64,000 nucleotides of DNA, taken from positions 264,472 to 328,471 of the forward strand of contig NZ_PQVG01000005.1 in NCBI RefSeq assembly GCF_002920895.1, written 5' to 3'. A model generated the notes under the pieces. It was given only the letters and a program-made list of their open reading frames with translations, did not search any database and was not told the DNA's origin. Position numbers and translations under genes: made by a program. Shown piece by piece: positions 1 through 10,580 of this stretch. Numbering within the stretch: position 1 is the stretch's first letter; the number at the start of each line of letters is the position of its first letter. The stretch is from Flavobacterium alvei. GTDB taxonomy: Bacteria; Bacteroidota; Bacteroidia; Flavobacteriales; Flavobacteriaceae.

Positions 1-469
1 TTTTTATGTCTTTATGTCCGTTAAGTTCTGGGTTAAGCAATTGCTTGGCCAACTCGTGAGCCGTTTTCCCTTCAAACACCATTTTCATGTCGGCGGATGG
101 TAAATGCCAATTTGGATTTCCCGGAGGTGCATTCAATCCCGGACTATTTGATTGCTGATGACAATTTGCACATTTCATTGCATACAAACCCTTTCCATCT
201 TTTCCTCTTTTAGGCTGCATACTATGAATAACACTATTGTCTCCCTGAAGCGGAATATCGCCTTTTGGATGACAATTAACACAGCGCGGACTCATAAGTA
301 CTTTATAAACCTGTTTGAAAGCCTCCACAGAGGCTATACTGTCATTTTTTAACGGACTAATGCTTATGTAATCCTTTTCTGTTGGCCGATGTAGCGAAAC
401 AGAGAATGCTAATCCAAAGGCAGAAATGAATGTTAGACCCACCAATATAAATTTAGTTTTTGTCGACAT
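1..469 (-). CDS. Diheme c-type cytochrome, C-terminus cut by the window edge
   Basis: Read from an ATG at 469, the frame stays open to the window edge (156 codons). An N-terminal hydrophobic segment (about residues 6-26) should direct export. Two heme-c motifs are visible: CVNCH at residues 63-67 and CANCH at 100-104, so two covalent hemes are expected. It lies 205 bases downstream of, and in the same direction as, a molybdenum hydroxylase pair. Isoquinoline-oxidoreductase-like enzymes often pass electrons to such cytochromes, so it is probably the electron acceptor of that enzyme (inference). The missing C-terminus may hold more motifs. Confidence 0.85.
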   Translation of the reverse strand, partial: MSTKTKFILVGLTFISAFGLAFSVSLHRPTEKDYISISPLKNDSIASVEAFKQVYKVLMSPRCVNCHPKGDIPLQGDNSVIHSMQPKRGKDGKGLYAMKCANCHQQSNSPGLNAPPGNPNWHLPSADMKMVFEGKTAHELAKQLLNPELNGHKDIK

Positions 470-673
470 GGTCGTGTGTGTGTTTTGAGAATTTAAATTT
501 TATTATTTTCTTCCATTAATGGCTATAACCACATAGTGGTATATCAATTCCCTGCCTGATTTTGTGCTGGGTAATCGTTGTTTTCAGATAATCCTTCAAT
601 AATTTGAATAAAAATATGAAAAGGATAATTAGGCAATAAAATGTGCTTTTCTTTTGAGTAAACTAATCAATTC

Positions 674-2773
674 TCAAAGCTGACCTGCAAATGGCAACCT
701 GCGAAGTCGCTTACCAGTAGCAGCAAAAATAGCATTACCCAAGGCAGCAGCTATAGGTGGCAAAGCTGGCTCACCCAAGCCTGTTGGGGCTTCATCAGAT
801 TCTACAAATTTCACTTCAATGTCCAAAGGAGCATCATACATGCGGAGAAAGTTGTAAGTATTGAAATTGGTTTCTTGTACAGCTCCATCGACAAAAGTAA
901 CTTTTGGAAACATGGCGTGGTTGATACCATCTACAATAGCACCCTGAATTTGATTTTCGGCACCACTTAGGTTGATAACCCTACCGCAATAAACTGCACA
1001 ATATACTTTTGTGACTCTTGGTTTTCCATCTTCCAATTTTACTTCAACCACTTGGGCGGCATACGATCCAAAAGAAAACCATGTGGCAAAGCCTCTATAA
1101 ACCCCATCAGGCGTTGTACCCCAATTGCTCATTTTAGCCACCAGTTCTACCACAGCCTTATACTTGGTTGGGTCATAACCTACTCGTCCTACTGGTGCGT
1201 CTTTTGCTTTTTTGAAGAAATCCAAACGAAATGCCACAGGGTCTTTTTTTAATTCCAGGCATATTTCGTCAAAAAAACTTTCAGCTACATAAGCCATTGT
1301 ACAAGCACCTGGAGCACGCCACCAACCCGTAGGAGTGTTGCTATTAAATCCTTGACTATCTGAACGATAATTTACCATAGCGCCTGCCACATAACTATCA
1401 CCCCTAATACCACGGCCAATCCCTACGGCCGACTGATGCCATGCCAAAAGTTCGTTTGCCGTAAGTGCTGCTCGATAACGGTACATTTCGGCTGGTCGAT
1501 AGAAATCATTTTGCATATCATCTTCACGAGTCCACTGAACCTGAACAGGGCTTTGGGCGGCTGCTGAAACCAAAGCGGCTTCTACACCATTATCTGTCAT
1601 AAGCTTGCGACCAAAACCGCCACCTTGCCTTGGCACTCCTACTGTGATATTATCTTTGTTGATACCTAATTTTTCAGCTACATCATTCCTTAATTGGTCT
1701 GGAACTTGGGTCGGCCCATACAATTCTACTTTTCCATCTCTCACATCAGCAAAAAAATTGAGTGGTTCCATTTGGCAATGTGAAAGGGTAGGTATTTCAT
1801 AATATACATCAAGTACTTTTGTTGCTTTTTGTTTTGCAATTTCTACATCTCCATCATTTCTGCCTACGGTGGTTGGTCCCTTTTCTAAAATTTCTTTAAA
1901 ACCAGCAAAATGGTCTGATGAATTCTCCAGTTTTCCGGTAGTGTTCCATTGAATAACCAAAGCATCACGTCCTTTTTTTGCTGCCCAAGTAGATGTAGCT
2001 AAAACAGCTACCGAATTTTTGAGTTTAATGACATTTTTAACGCCATTTACTTTCCGAGCCTTAGTATCATCTACATTGCCCAATGTTTTTCCATAAGCTG
2101 GGGAGCGAGCTATCATGGCAAACAACATTCCTTTTCTACGGGTATCTATCCCAAAGAGGGGCTTGCCAGTAACTATACTGTGAACATCAACATCGGTAAT
2201 TCGTGTGCCTATGTATTTAAAATCTTTTGGGTCTTTTAAAGTGGGATTGGCTGGTATTTGCATTGTGACTGCTTTTGAAGCTAATTCTCCATAGCTCAAT
2301 TTTTTTTCAGAACTTTTATGAATAACCATTCCATCATCGGCGATACAATCTGCTGCTGACACACTCCATATTTGGGCAGCAGCATTTACAAACATTTCAC
2401 GAGCAGCTGCACCCATTTTACGTAAATCTGCATATCGCCCTCTAATAGCGCCGCTACCACCTGCTGTCTGCCTTCCATACCTATTGTCCAAAGGCGCCAA
2501 CTCTACTTCTATTTTCTTCCAATCTACACCCAATTCTTCGGCAATTATAATTGGAAGTGAAGTTTTTACTCCTTGTCCGATTTCTGGGTTAGGAGCCATC
2601 AACACAATCTTGCCGTCAGGTTTTATCTTGATATAAATATTGGGCATATAATCAGCTAAAGCGGTAGAAGCATCATTTGTCTCAAAGCTGGGAAATACCA
2701 AACCGAAAAGTATTCCACCACCTGTTAGGGCGGAAACTTTTAAAAAATTTCTACGAGAATTCATAAAATCCAT
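674..2773 (-). CDS. Molybdopterin-binding subunit of an isoquinoline 1-oxidoreductase-like molybdenum hydroxylase
   Basis: The 699-residue protein matches the size and pattern of the large catalytic subunit (IorB/CoxL type) of the xanthine dehydrogenase superfamily. It begins with a Tat-type signal (twin Arg at residues 7-8, then NFLK and a hydrophobic stretch), so a folded cofactor-loaded enzyme is exported. A GGGFGRK molybdopterin-site motif lies mid-protein, and GLGEPALPP near the C-terminus carries the Glu expected at the Mo site. It begins 2 bases after the 2Fe-2S subunit ends, which implies translational coupling. The family hydroxylates N-heterocycles or oxidises aldehydes; the substrate cannot be read from the sequence. 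A start at Met4 (2764) is also possible. Confidence 0.88.
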   Translation of the reverse strand: MDFMNSRRNFLKVSALTGGGILFGLVFPSFETNDASTALADYMPNIYIKIKPDGKIVLMAPNPEIGQGVKTSLPIIIAEELGVDWKKIEVELAPLDNRYGRQTAGGSGAIRGRYADLRKMGAAAREMFVNAAAQIWSVSAADCIADDGMVIHKSSEKKLSYGELASKAVTMQIPANPTLKDPKDFKYIGTRITDVDVHSIVTGKPLFGIDTRRKGMLFAMIARSPAYGKTLGNVDDTKARKVNGVKNVIKLKNSVAVLATSTWAAKKGRDALVIQWNTTGKLENSSDHFAGFKEILEKGPTTVGRNDGDVEIAKQKATKVLDVYYEIPTLSHCQMEPLNFFADVRDGKVELYGPTQVPDQLRNDVAEKLGINKDNITVGVPRQGGGFGRKLMTDNGVEAALVSAAAQSPVQVQWTREDDMQNDFYRPAEMYRYRAALTANELLAWHQSAVGIGRGIRGDSYVAGAMVNYRSDSQGFNSNTPTGWWRAPGACTMAYVAESFFDEICLELKKDPVAFRLDFFKKAKDAPVGRVGYDPTKYKAVVELVAKMSNWGTTPDGVYRGFATWFSFGSYAAQVVEVKLEDGKPRVTKVYCAVYCGRVINLSGAENQIQGAIVDGINHAMFPKVTFVDGAVQETNFNTYNFLRMYDAPLDIEVKFVESDEAPTGLGEPALPPIAAALGNAIFAATGKRLRRLPFAGQL

Positions 2774-2775
2774 AA

Positions 2776-3240
2776 CTATTTAGTATTTAATTTTTTAGCT
2801 GCTAAATGAATAGCTTTGCGAATCCTTACTTGTGTACCACAACGGCAGATATTTGTCATTGCCTCGTCTATTTGCTGATCAGTAGGGTCTGGAGTGCTTT
2901 TAAGCAAAGTAGAAGCAGCCATTAATTGTCCCGATTGACAATAGCCACATTGCGAAACATCTAGTTCTTCCCAAGCCTTTTGAAGTGGGTGATCGCCATC
3001 TTCACTAAGTCCTTCTATGGTAACAACTTTTCTTTTACCTACTGCAGAAACGGGTAAAACACAAGAACGTAAAGCCTCACCATCGAGATCTACGGTACAT
3101 GCGCCACATTGTGCCACACCACATCCGAATTTAGTGCCTACCAAATTTAGATTATCTCGGAGAACCCATAATAAAGGGGTATCGTCATCAGCTTCCACCG
3201 ACATTATTTTACCGTTGATAGAAAGAGAGTATTTTGCCAT
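2776..3240 (-). CDS. 2Fe-2S-binding small subunit of the molybdenum hydroxylase (IorA-like)
   Basis: This 154-residue protein has the classic two-cluster layout of the xanthine dehydrogenase small subunit. The N-terminal plant-ferredoxin-type set is [12 protein letters not shown] with a further Cys in LRSC. The C-terminal set is [10 protein letters not shown] with NICRCGT. It relays electrons from the Mo site to an external acceptor. The length matches IorA/CoxS proteins. It is the first gene of an IorA-IorB-cytochrome c transcription unit on the minus strand. It lacks a signal peptide, which fits piggy-back export with the Tat-signal-bearing large subunit (known for the family). Confidence 0.9.
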   Translation of the reverse strand: MAKYSLSINGKIMSVEADDDTPLLWVLRDNLNLVGTKFGCGVAQCGACTVDLDGEALRSCVLPVSAVGKRKVVTIEGLSEDGDHPLQKAWEELDVSQCGYCQSGQLMAASTLLKSTPDPTDQQIDEAMTNICRCGTQVRIRKAIHLAAKKLNTK

Positions 3241-3373
3241 ATTGTACTATTTTAAAAATTTATTTTTTATTGATAATAAAAAAAACATTGCTAAAATTAA
3301 CCAATTATTATCATTTTACCTCATTATTCGCAAATTAATAAATTTGCAGAAATAACATTACATTACAATAATC

Positions 3374-3409
3374 AAAAAAGGTGCAAGAACTAAATCTTGC
3401 ACCTTTTTT
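3374..3409 (-). terminator. Rho-independent terminator downstream of guaB
   Basis: Perfect 15-bp arms at 3374-3388 and 3395-3409 with a 6-nt loop. On the minus strand the hairpin ends in a run of T, placed 21 bases past the guaB stop codon. The A/T-rich arm ends make it potentially bidirectional. Confidence 0.85.
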
Positions 3410-3429
3410 ATTTTAAGGATATACTATTT

Positions 3430-4902
3430 TTATCTCGAATAATTCGGGGCTTCTTTGGTAATCGTAACATTATGTGGATGACTTTCGGTAATTCCGCTAG
3501 AAGTAATACGAACAAAGCGTCCAGTATCTTGTAAAGTAGCAATATCTTTAGAGCCGCAATATCCCATTCCAGCACGAAGACCGCCAATGAATTGTTGCAT
3601 ACTTTCGTTCAATTCACCTTTATAAGGCACTCGGCCTACGATTCCTTCTGGAACTAATTTCTTAACATCATCCTCAACGTCCTGAAAATAACGGTCTTTA
3701 GATCCTTCTTGCATCGCCTCAACAGAACCCATTCCTCGGTAAGACTTGAATTTTCTTCCTTCGAAAATGATGGTTTCTCCTGGAGATTCCATTGTTCCTG
3801 CTAAAAGTGAACCCAACATTACGCAATCAGCACCGGCAGCAATCGCTTTAGGAATATCTCCAGTGTAACGAATTCCACCATCAGCAATAACTGGAACTCC
3901 TGTTCCTTTTATAGCAGCAGCTACTTCAAGAACAGCAGAAAATTGTGGAAAACCAACACCAGCAACGATTCTTGTAGTACAAATAGAACCAGGTCCAATT
4001 CCTACTTTCACACCATCGGCACCATTTTCTACTAAATATTTAGCAGCTTCGGCAGTAGCGATATTTCCAACAATTACATCTAATTCTGGGAATTTGGCTT
4101 TCACGGCCTTCAATACATCTACCACACCTTTTGTATGTCCGTGAGCAGTATCGATAATTACGGCATCCACTCCTGCGTTTACTAAAGCTGTAGCTCTTTC
4201 GACAGCATCGGCAGTAACACCCAAAGCGGCTGCTACTCTCAAACGACCAAATTTATCTTTATTGGCGTTAGGTTTTTGAGTTAATTTAGTAATATCTCTA
4301 AACGTGATTAAACCAACCAACTCATTTTTAGCATTTATTACAGGAAGTTTTTCAATTTTATACCCTTGCAAAACTACTTCAGCTTCTTGAAGTGAAGTTC
4401 CTTCGGCAACAGTTACCAAGTTTTCACTGGTCATTATTTCGATGATAGGTCTTGCGTTATTTTTTTCGAAACGCAAATCTCTATTGGTTACAATTCCTTT
4501 TAGGATTCTATTCTCATCAACAATTGGAATACCACCAATACCATATTCTTTCATAGCTGCTTTAGCATCAGCAACATTAGATGTCAAAGGCAAAGTAACA
4601 GGATCGATAATCATTCCCGATTCGGCACGTTTTACTTTACGAACTTTAGTAGCTTGTTGTTCGATAGTCATATTCTTGTGCAAAACTCCAATTCCTCCTT
4701 CTTGTGCCATAGCAATTGCCATATCACTTTCCGTAACGGTATCCATAGCTGCAGATACAATTGGAACATTAAGCGTAATATTTCTAGAAAATTTTGATTT
4801 AATACTTACTTCGCGAGGAAGTACATTAGAGTAATTTGGAACCAGCAATACATCATCGTAAGTTAAACCTTCACCGACAATTTTTGAATTATGTGCTATC
4901 AT
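3430..4902 (-). CDS. guaB: IMP dehydrogenase
   Basis: The 490-residue enzyme oxidises IMP to XMP with NAD+, the committed step of GMP synthesis. The TIM-barrel catalytic domain is split by a tandem CBS module at about residues 95-205. The catalytic loop [11 protein letters not shown] places the nucleophilic Cys at 308, and the phosphate-binding [10 protein letters not shown] follows. The C-terminal flap contains [11 protein letters not shown]. The length is typical for bacteria. It is monocistronic: a TATATTTG promoter lies just upstream and a strong terminator downstream. Confidence 0.97.
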   Translation of the reverse strand: MIAHNSKIVGEGLTYDDVLLVPNYSNVLPREVSIKSKFSRNITLNVPIVSAAMDTVTESDMAIAMAQEGGIGVLHKNMTIEQQATKVRKVKRAESGMIIDPVTLPLTSNVADAKAAMKEYGIGGIPIVDENRILKGIVTNRDLRFEKNNARPIIEIMTSENLVTVAEGTSLQEAEVVLQGYKIEKLPVINAKNELVGLITFRDITKLTQKPNANKDKFGRLRVAAALGVTADAVERATALVNAGVDAVIIDTAHGHTKGVVDVLKAVKAKFPELDVIVGNIATAEAAKYLVENGADGVKVGIGPGSICTTRIVAGVGFPQFSAVLEVAAAIKGTGVPVIADGGIRYTGDIPKAIAAGADCVMLGSLLAGTMESPGETIIFEGRKFKSYRGMGSVEAMQEGSKDRYFQDVEDDVKKLVPEGIVGRVPYKGELNESMQQFIGGLRAGMGYCGSKDIATLQDTGRFVRITSSGITESHPHNVTITKEAPNYSR

Positions 4903-4932
4903 TGCAATTTGAAGTTGTAGTTAAATTGCGTG

Positions 4933-4959
4933 CAAATATAGACAATCTTAAGGAAACAA
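4933..4959 (-). promoter_or_regulatory. Probable guaB promoter (Bacteroidota type)
   Basis: On the minus strand TATATTTG (4940-4933) matches the Bacteroidota -7 consensus TAnnTTTG. TTG (4959-4957) sits 16 bases upstream, one base short of the usual 17-23 spacing. The guaB ATG lies 31 bases downstream. Confidence 0.5.
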
Positions 4960-5068
4960 ACATCATTCATTTGCTATAAATGTTGTAAATTGCAGTACAA
5001 TACTATTTTTAAGCCTATTTTGAATATTTTCTTTTATAAATCTTAAAAAGATTTTTGAAAAACACACC

Positions 5069-7570
5069 ATGGCACCATCAAACTATTCATTAAGAGGACT
5101 TTCTGACGCAGAAGTTACTCAATCCCGAGAAAAAAACGGTTTCAATTCATTAGACCATCAGGTTAAAAACCATTTTATCACTTCTCTAATCGAAATGATT
5201 AAAGAACCTATGTTTTTGCTGCTTTTGGTCGCCACGAGTATTTATTTTATAATGGGTGATTTTGCCGATGGAATTTTTATGACCGTTGCTATTATTTTGG
5301 TTTCAACCATTTCACTGTATCAAGAATCGAAAAGCAGAAATGCCATTGAAGAACTAAAAAAATTAACCCAACCCAAAAGTAAAGTCATCAGAAACGGAGA
5401 AATCATCGAAATTCCAAGTGAAGAAATTGTCTTGGGCGATTGCATTCAAACCGAAGAAGGTACTTTTATTCCTGCTGATGGTTTTATCATTTATTCGAAT
5501 GATTTTTCGGTAAATGAATCCATTCTTACAGGTGAATCTTTGGCTGTTTTTAAAAATGAAAAAGCCGAAATGAATACCGTTTTTCAAGGAACGATTGTAT
5601 CCAGTGGTTTGGCAATTTGCAAAGTTACTGCCATTGGCAATCAAACTCAACTGGGAAAAATCGGCAAAAGCCTTGAATCAATCTCTGAAGAAAAAACGCC
5701 ATTGCAACTACAAATCGCAAATTTTGTAAAGAAAATGTCAATTATTGGCTTAGTAATTTTCGGCATTGTTTGGGCAATAAATTTCTATAATTCTAGAGTT
5801 CTTTTAGACAGTTTACTAAAAGCTCTTACTCTAGCGATGAGCATAATTCCAGAGGAAATTCCAGTTGCATTTTCGACTTTTATGGCTTTGGGAGCTTGGA
5901 GATTAATGAAAATGGGAATCATAGTAAAACACACCAAAACAGTTGAAACCCTTGGAAGTGCCACAGTAATTTGCACCGATAAAACAGGAACTATAACTGA
6001 AAACAAAATGAGTTTGGCTCAATTATACCTCTTTTCAACCAATCAATTAATAACAACAAAAGAACACTATAACGAAGCCGAACAAGAACTAATAAGTCTG
6101 TCGATGTGGGCTAGCGAACCAATTCCGTTTGATGGGATGGAAATAGCGCTACACGAAAGTTATTCAAAATCGACACTAAATGACGAAAGACCTCATTATA
6201 AATTAATACACGAATATCCTTTGAGTGGCAAGCCGCCAATGATGACTCATATTTTTGAAAATAAAACGGGAAATAGAATTATTGCAGCCAAAGGAGCTAC
6301 AGAAGCATTGATAGCCTGCTCTAACCTTTCGAAAGACCAAATACAAAGAATCAATGAAGCAAATGAAGCGATGTCGAAGGAAGGTTTTAGAGTGTTAGCA
6401 GTTGGTGTTTCTCTCTATTCAGGCAAAGAATTTCCAAAAACGCAACAGGAATTTGCATTCGAATTTAAAGGATTGGTTGCTTTTTACGATCCTCCAAAAG
6501 CCAACATCAAAAAAGTTTTCGACACTTTTTATAAAGCTGGAATTCAGGTGAAAATTGTCACCGGTGACAATGCTACAACTACTTCAACTATTGCCAAACA
6601 AATTGGATTTAAAAATCCCGAAAACACACTAAATGGCGATGAATTAATGACAATTAACGAAGCTTCTTTGAAGGAAAAAGTTATGGAAACTACGATTTTT
6701 ACCAGGATGTTTCCCGAAGCCAAACTAAAAATCATTCAAGCATTAAAAGAAAATAATCAAATTGTAGCCATGACCGGCGATGGTGTAAACGACGGTCCAG
6801 CCTTAAAATCAGCTCATATTGGGATTGCTATGGGTAAAAAAGGTACTGAAATTGCCAAACAAGCCGCCAATCTCATCTTGATTGATGATGATTTGTCAAA
6901 AATGACTGACGCTATTGCAATGGGTCGAAAAATCTACATTAACCTTAAAAAAGCCATACAATACATCATTTCTATTCACATTCCTATTGTACTGATTGTG
7001 TTCATCCCATTGGTTTTAGGATGGATTTATCCCAATATTTTCTCGCCAGTACACATTATTTTTCTGGAAATAATTATGGGGCCAACTTGTTCTATAATTT
7101 ATGAAAATGAACCAATGGAATCTAATTTGATGCTTGAAAAACCACGTCCGCTAACCAATACATTTTTTAATCTAAAGGAAATAACGATTAGTATTATTCA
7201 AGGACTTGCAATCACTTTGGGACTTTTATTTGTCTATCAACACTGTGTTCAAGAAAATGCTTCAGAAAGCGTGACTAGAACTTTTGTTTTTCTGACTTTA
7301 ATTGCTTCGAATGTATTCTTAACATTAGCCAATCGCTCCTTTTATTATTCGATATTTACAACCATTCGATACAAAAACAACTTGGTTTTAGTAATCATTG
7401 GAGCTACAATTAGTATTACAAGTTTATTGTTGGTAGTCCCATTTTTTTCTGAATTCTTTATGTTTGAAGCGCTATCAATTGGGCAAATAGGCTTGAGTAT
7501 TTTGGTTGGATTTGTATCGGTAATGTGGTTAGAAATCTATAAAATATTCAAGCGTAGCATTCGAGAATAA
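5069..7570 (+). CDS. P2-type cation-transporting ATPase
   Basis: An 833-residue ATP-driven ion pump of the inner membrane. Motifs in order: actuator TGES at 154-157, PEEIP in M4 at 261-265, phosphorylation CTDKTGT with Asp304, and hinge TGDGVNDGP at 569-577. Further helices fill about 625-825. There is no N-terminal metal-binding domain, so it is not a P1B heavy-metal pump. The layout is that of P2 (calcium-type) ATPases, but PEEIP replaces the more common PEGLP of Ca2+ pumps, so the ion is not certain. The gene is convergent with its downstream neighbour, with 7 bases between stop codons and no visible terminator. Confidence 0.88.
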   Translation: MAPSNYSLRGLSDAEVTQSREKNGFNSLDHQVKNHFITSLIEMIKEPMFLLLLVATSIYFIMGDFADGIFMTVAIILVSTISLYQESKSRNAIEELKKLTQPKSKVIRNGEIIEIPSEEIVLGDCIQTEEGTFIPADGFIIYSNDFSVNESILTGESLAVFKNEKAEMNTVFQGTIVSSGLAICKVTAIGNQTQLGKIGKSLESISEEKTPLQLQIANFVKKMSIIGLVIFGIVWAINFYNSRVLLDSLLKALTLAMSIIPEEIPVAFSTFMALGAWRLMKMGIIVKHTKTVETLGSATVICTDKTGTITENKMSLAQLYLFSTNQLITTKEHYNEAEQELISLSMWASEPIPFDGMEIALHESYSKSTLNDERPHYKLIHEYPLSGKPPMMTHIFENKTGNRIIAAKGATEALIACSNLSKDQIQRINEANEAMSKEGFRVLAVGVSLYSGKEFPKTQQEFAFEFKGLVAFYDPPKANIKKVFDTFYKAGIQVKIVTGDNATTTSTIAKQIGFKNPENTLNGDELMTINEASLKEKVMETTIFTRMFPEAKLKIIQALKENNQIVAMTGDGVNDGPALKSAHIGIAMGKKGTEIAKQAANLILIDDDLSKMTDAIAMGRKIYINLKKAIQYIISIHIPIVLIVFIPLVLGWIYPNIFSPVHIIFLEIIMGPTCSIIYENEPMESNLMLEKPRPLTNTFFNLKEITISIIQGLAITLGLLFVYQHCVQENASESVTRTFVFLTLIASNVFLTLANRSFYYSIFTTIRYKNNLVLVIIGATISITSLLLVVPFFSEFFMFEALSIGQIGLSILVGFVSVMWLEIYKIFKRSIRE

Positions 7571-7577
7571 TCAAGAT

Positions 7578-8966
7578 TTAATCGAATGTATTTTTATCAG
7601 GAAAAATAATATTCAATCCCATTTGAAATCCCAAACTACGTGCTTTGCTAATGTCTTTGTATTCTAAAAGATTGTCGGCAAGGATATAAAAATTGACTTT
7701 CCCGATGGTTGTTGACAATCCTAAGCCAATATTTTTGGCTGAAAATGAATCAACCGTATAAGTAGCTTTCATTTCTAATGACTCGAAAATTTGTCTTCTA
7801 TAATAAGCAGTCAAAGCCATAAGAGGCGTTCTAGGCGTTGTCATAGCAAACAATTGGGCTCCAACAGAATTGGCATACTTAATTTTATTTCCACCTGAAC
7901 AATTGCAATCCGAACTTCTACCATCTCCAAAAGAATATTGAATCGAAGAATTGAATTTCAGCGGTCGCCAAGTAGTATACTTAGTATGCAAAGTATCTAA
8001 TGGAATGGCGTCATTAAATTCATCTAAGATATCATTTGAATTGCCAAGCACAAAATCTGGAGTTAAACCTACGTAATTATAATATCCTTTATAGCGATAA
8101 CTTTCGATTTCTTTAGTGTGTTTTATAAAACCAATATCTATTAAACTTGCCGTAAATTGAAGATTTTCTTTGGGATAATAAGTAAATCCTAAATCTAAAC
8201 CCAAACCTAGATTTCCTCCCAGCAGCGTTTTTTTCATAATATCACTTTGAGCATTTCCTGAATAATTTTCGAGATAATTGGTCAAACCTGAAGTGTTTAC
8301 TAATCCATTAGCTGAGATAACCTGGTCGTAAACATTATTTGTTCCTTGAATGGTATAAAAATAGCCTGAATTTTTAGTAGAAGATACATTAAAAATACTG
8401 GAATATATCTTTCCGCGAACGCCTAAAATTAAATTCTCGTTTACTTTTTTATGATAACCCAGATGAAAAACCGAAAGTAATTCGCCTCTTGCATTCAAAT
8501 CGCCCATGTCAAAAACTTTACCCAAATAATCTTTGTTTCCGTCTAAGGCTAGAATAGCATAATCTTTGGGCATATAAGTCAAAACGTCCATTTCTTGATA
8601 CATTCCGAAGGAGAAATAAGAGCTCTCCTGCCAATCACCCAATTTAAAACCACCACTAAAAACTTCTAGTTGCTCATTCAAAGTAACCTTATCATTCCTT
8701 GAAGTTGAAAACACAACATTTCTTAACTTGGTATTAAAATCAACTCCATTATTAGCAAACAAATCATAAACTGAAAAACTGCTTGAACCCACATTTGCAG
8801 AAAATCCAGACAACAAAGGAATACCAACAAACCAATTGTAATTCACATCCGAACCCGGATTTGTCAACATAGATTGAGGCACAGAAGTAAAATTATATAA
8901 AAGTTGCTTGTTTTGCGAAAAACAACTCATAGAAATTAATATAATAAATAAGCTGATTTTTCTCAT
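7578..8966 (-). CDS. Secreted outer-membrane beta-barrel protein, DUF5723-like
   Basis: 462 residues with a clear SPI signal peptide (MRKISLFIILISMSCFSQ). The body is rich in alternating aromatic/polar strands typical of Bacteroidota outer-membrane barrels, with a CNCSG motif near residue 350. The pattern resembles DUF5723 proteins (recalled, not searched); function unknown. The start codon overlaps the stop of the upstream lipoprotein gene as ATGA, so the two are translationally coupled and probably act together at the outer membrane. Confidence 0.7.
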   Translation of the reverse strand: MRKISLFIILISMSCFSQNKQLLYNFTSVPQSMLTNPGSDVNYNWFVGIPLLSGFSANVGSSSFSVYDLFANNGVDFNTKLRNVVFSTSRNDKVTLNEQLEVFSGGFKLGDWQESSYFSFGMYQEMDVLTYMPKDYAILALDGNKDYLGKVFDMGDLNARGELLSVFHLGYHKKVNENLILGVRGKIYSSIFNVSSTKNSGYFYTIQGTNNVYDQVISANGLVNTSGLTNYLENYSGNAQSDIMKKTLLGGNLGLGLDLGFTYYPKENLQFTASLIDIGFIKHTKEIESYRYKGYYNYVGLTPDFVLGNSNDILDEFNDAIPLDTLHTKYTTWRPLKFNSSIQYSFGDGRSSDCNCSGGNKIKYANSVGAQLFAMTTPRTPLMALTAYYRRQIFESLEMKATYTVDSFSAKNIGLGLSTTIGKVNFYILADNLLEYKDISKARSLGFQMGLNIIFPDKNTFD

Positions 8967-9499
8967 TGCCCCAAAAAGTAAATTGTAGCACTTGAACGCA
9001 TTTTCAAATTCCCCACACTAGCATCAGTAAGCGGCGTTCCAGGTAACATCGTAATAACAAATGCCACTTTTTTAGTCTTTATTAATATGTCTAGTTTGGT
9101 GTTCTCAAATATTTCTGTCTTTGATATTACAATTGGCGAACCACTATTAGCAGGTACAAAAAACGGGATAGTATAAAGCTTACTATTATTATCATCAAGC
9201 AAATAAAAGTTAACATTATAAGCTCTATTTATAGTGTTATTAAATTCAAAAAACAGATCAACTCTACTTAAATTTTTAGAAAAATCAACATCGCTAAAAA
9301 CATCAAAATCCATCACATCTCCAACCAGAGATTGCTCTACTCCACCAACAACAAATTGATTAGCCTTAATATCAAAAGCAGCCAAATTTGCTACTGCAAT
9401 GGGTTCTAATTTCAAATCATTAACTTGCTCAAAATCTAAATCGCTTGAACAGGATAAGAAAAAAACAGATAAGAAAGTTATTCTTAAAAATTTATTCAT
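8963..9499 (-). CDS. Lipoprotein of unknown function
   Basis: 178 residues from the ATG at 9499, chosen because it gives a proper lipoprotein signal (MNKFLRITFLSVFFLSCSS). The upstream in-frame Met at 9544 would bury that signal. The mature part has a repetitive beta-rich character (FDVFSDVDFSKNLSRVDLFFEFNN). No family is recognised. It is coupled by a 4-base overlap to the downstream barrel gene. Confidence 0.7.
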   Translation of the reverse strand: MNKFLRITFLSVFFLSCSSDLDFEQVNDLKLEPIAVANLAAFDIKANQFVVGGVEQSLVGDVMDFDVFSDVDFSKNLSRVDLFFEFNNTINRAYNVNFYLLDDNNSKLYTIPFFVPANSGSPIVISKTEIFENTKLDILIKTKKVAFVITMLPGTPLTDASVGNLKMRSSATIYFLGQ

Positions 9500-9556
9500 A
9501 ATAGTAATGTATTTGTAAATTACATTTTCAACAAAAATATTCATTTTTTATTATTT

Positions 9557-10420
9557 TCAATGATAGGTCTTGAATATTTTTGTAGCTTCATTATAAGCAC
9601 TTTCAAAGCTCATAGCGCTTAAATTGGTGTTGGCTTTTTTGGAATTACAATAAGACAACAATTTCTCAGTAGGCATATTACCCGTTAAAACATCTCTTGC
9701 CATCGGGCAACCTCCAAAACCTTGGATAGCACCGTCAAAACGACGGCAACCCGAATTATAAGCAGCATCCATTTTTTCAAACCATTTGTCGGGCGTGGTG
9801 TGCAAATGAGCTCCAAATTCAATAGTCGTATATTTCGGGATTAAATGTGAAAATAAATATTGGATGGCTTCTGGTGTTGAGCTGCCAACAGTATCGGAAA
9901 GCGAAAGAATTTTTACCCCCATAGTAGCTAACTTTTCAGTCCATTCACTTACGATTTCCAAATTCCATGGATCGCCATAAGGATTACCAAATCCCATCGA
10001 AAGATAGGCAACAACTTCTTTATTGGTCTTATCCGCAATATCTAAAATTTCTTCTAAGGTTACTAATGATTCAGCAATGGTTTTGTGTGTATTCCGCATT
10101 TGAAAATTCTCTGAAATCGAGAATGGAAACCCCAAATATTGAATTGGTTGGTGCTGAGAAGCGGTAATTGCTCCTTGAGTATTGGCAATGATGGCCAATA
10201 ATTTACTTTCTGTTTGGGATAAATCTAATCGTGCCAAAACCTCGGCAGTATCTTGCATTTGCGGAATGGCTTTGGGCGAAACAAAACTTCCAAAATCTAT
10301 GGTATCAAAACCCACTCGGAGCAACGATTGAATGTAAGCCACTTTTCGATCCGTAGGAATAAATGCTTTTATGCCTTGCATAGCATCTCTTGGACATTCG
10401 ATGATTTTTATTGTTTCCAT
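9557..10420 (-). CDS. Hydroxymethylglutaryl-CoA lyase
   Basis: The 287-residue TIM-barrel enzyme splits HMG-CoA into acetoacetate and acetyl-CoA, the last step of leucine breakdown. Evidence: the N-terminal IIECPRDAMQG catalytic Arg-Asp, GAHLHTTPD metal-ligand histidines, and the active-site Cys loop GFGGCPMARD near the C-terminus. I chose the ATG at 10420 (METIKIIECPRD); a longer reading to 10441 adds seven residues the family lacks. Neighbouring genes do not belong to leucine catabolism. Confidence 0.9.
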   Translation of the reverse strand: METIKIIECPRDAMQGIKAFIPTDRKVAYIQSLLRVGFDTIDFGSFVSPKAIPQMQDTAEVLARLDLSQTESKLLAIIANTQGAITASQHQPIQYLGFPFSISENFQMRNTHKTIAESLVTLEEILDIADKTNKEVVAYLSMGFGNPYGDPWNLEIVSEWTEKLATMGVKILSLSDTVGSSTPEAIQYLFSHLIPKYTTIEFGAHLHTTPDKWFEKMDAAYNSGCRRFDGAIQGFGGCPMARDVLTGNMPTEKLLSYCNSKKANTNLSAMSFESAYNEATKIFKTYH

Positions 10421-10531
10421 AGAAATCCAAAGATAAGGCAAAATCAGATTTCAGGAAATCGTTTTTCATTAATTTTTTGAATGCTACAATAATCTCAATT
10501 TTCAGAATAGAAGCATTATATTTTCATAAAA

Positions 10532-10556
10532 AAAGCCCCGAACTAATCGGGGCTTT
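10532..10556 (-). terminator. Terminator downstream of rpsT
   Basis: Perfect 10-bp stem (10532-10541 with 10547-10556) with a GGGGC core and 5-nt loop, followed on the minus strand by a T run. It lies 24 bases past the rpsT stop. Confidence 0.85.
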
Positions 10557-10580
10557 CTATATATTAACTAATTGCAAATA

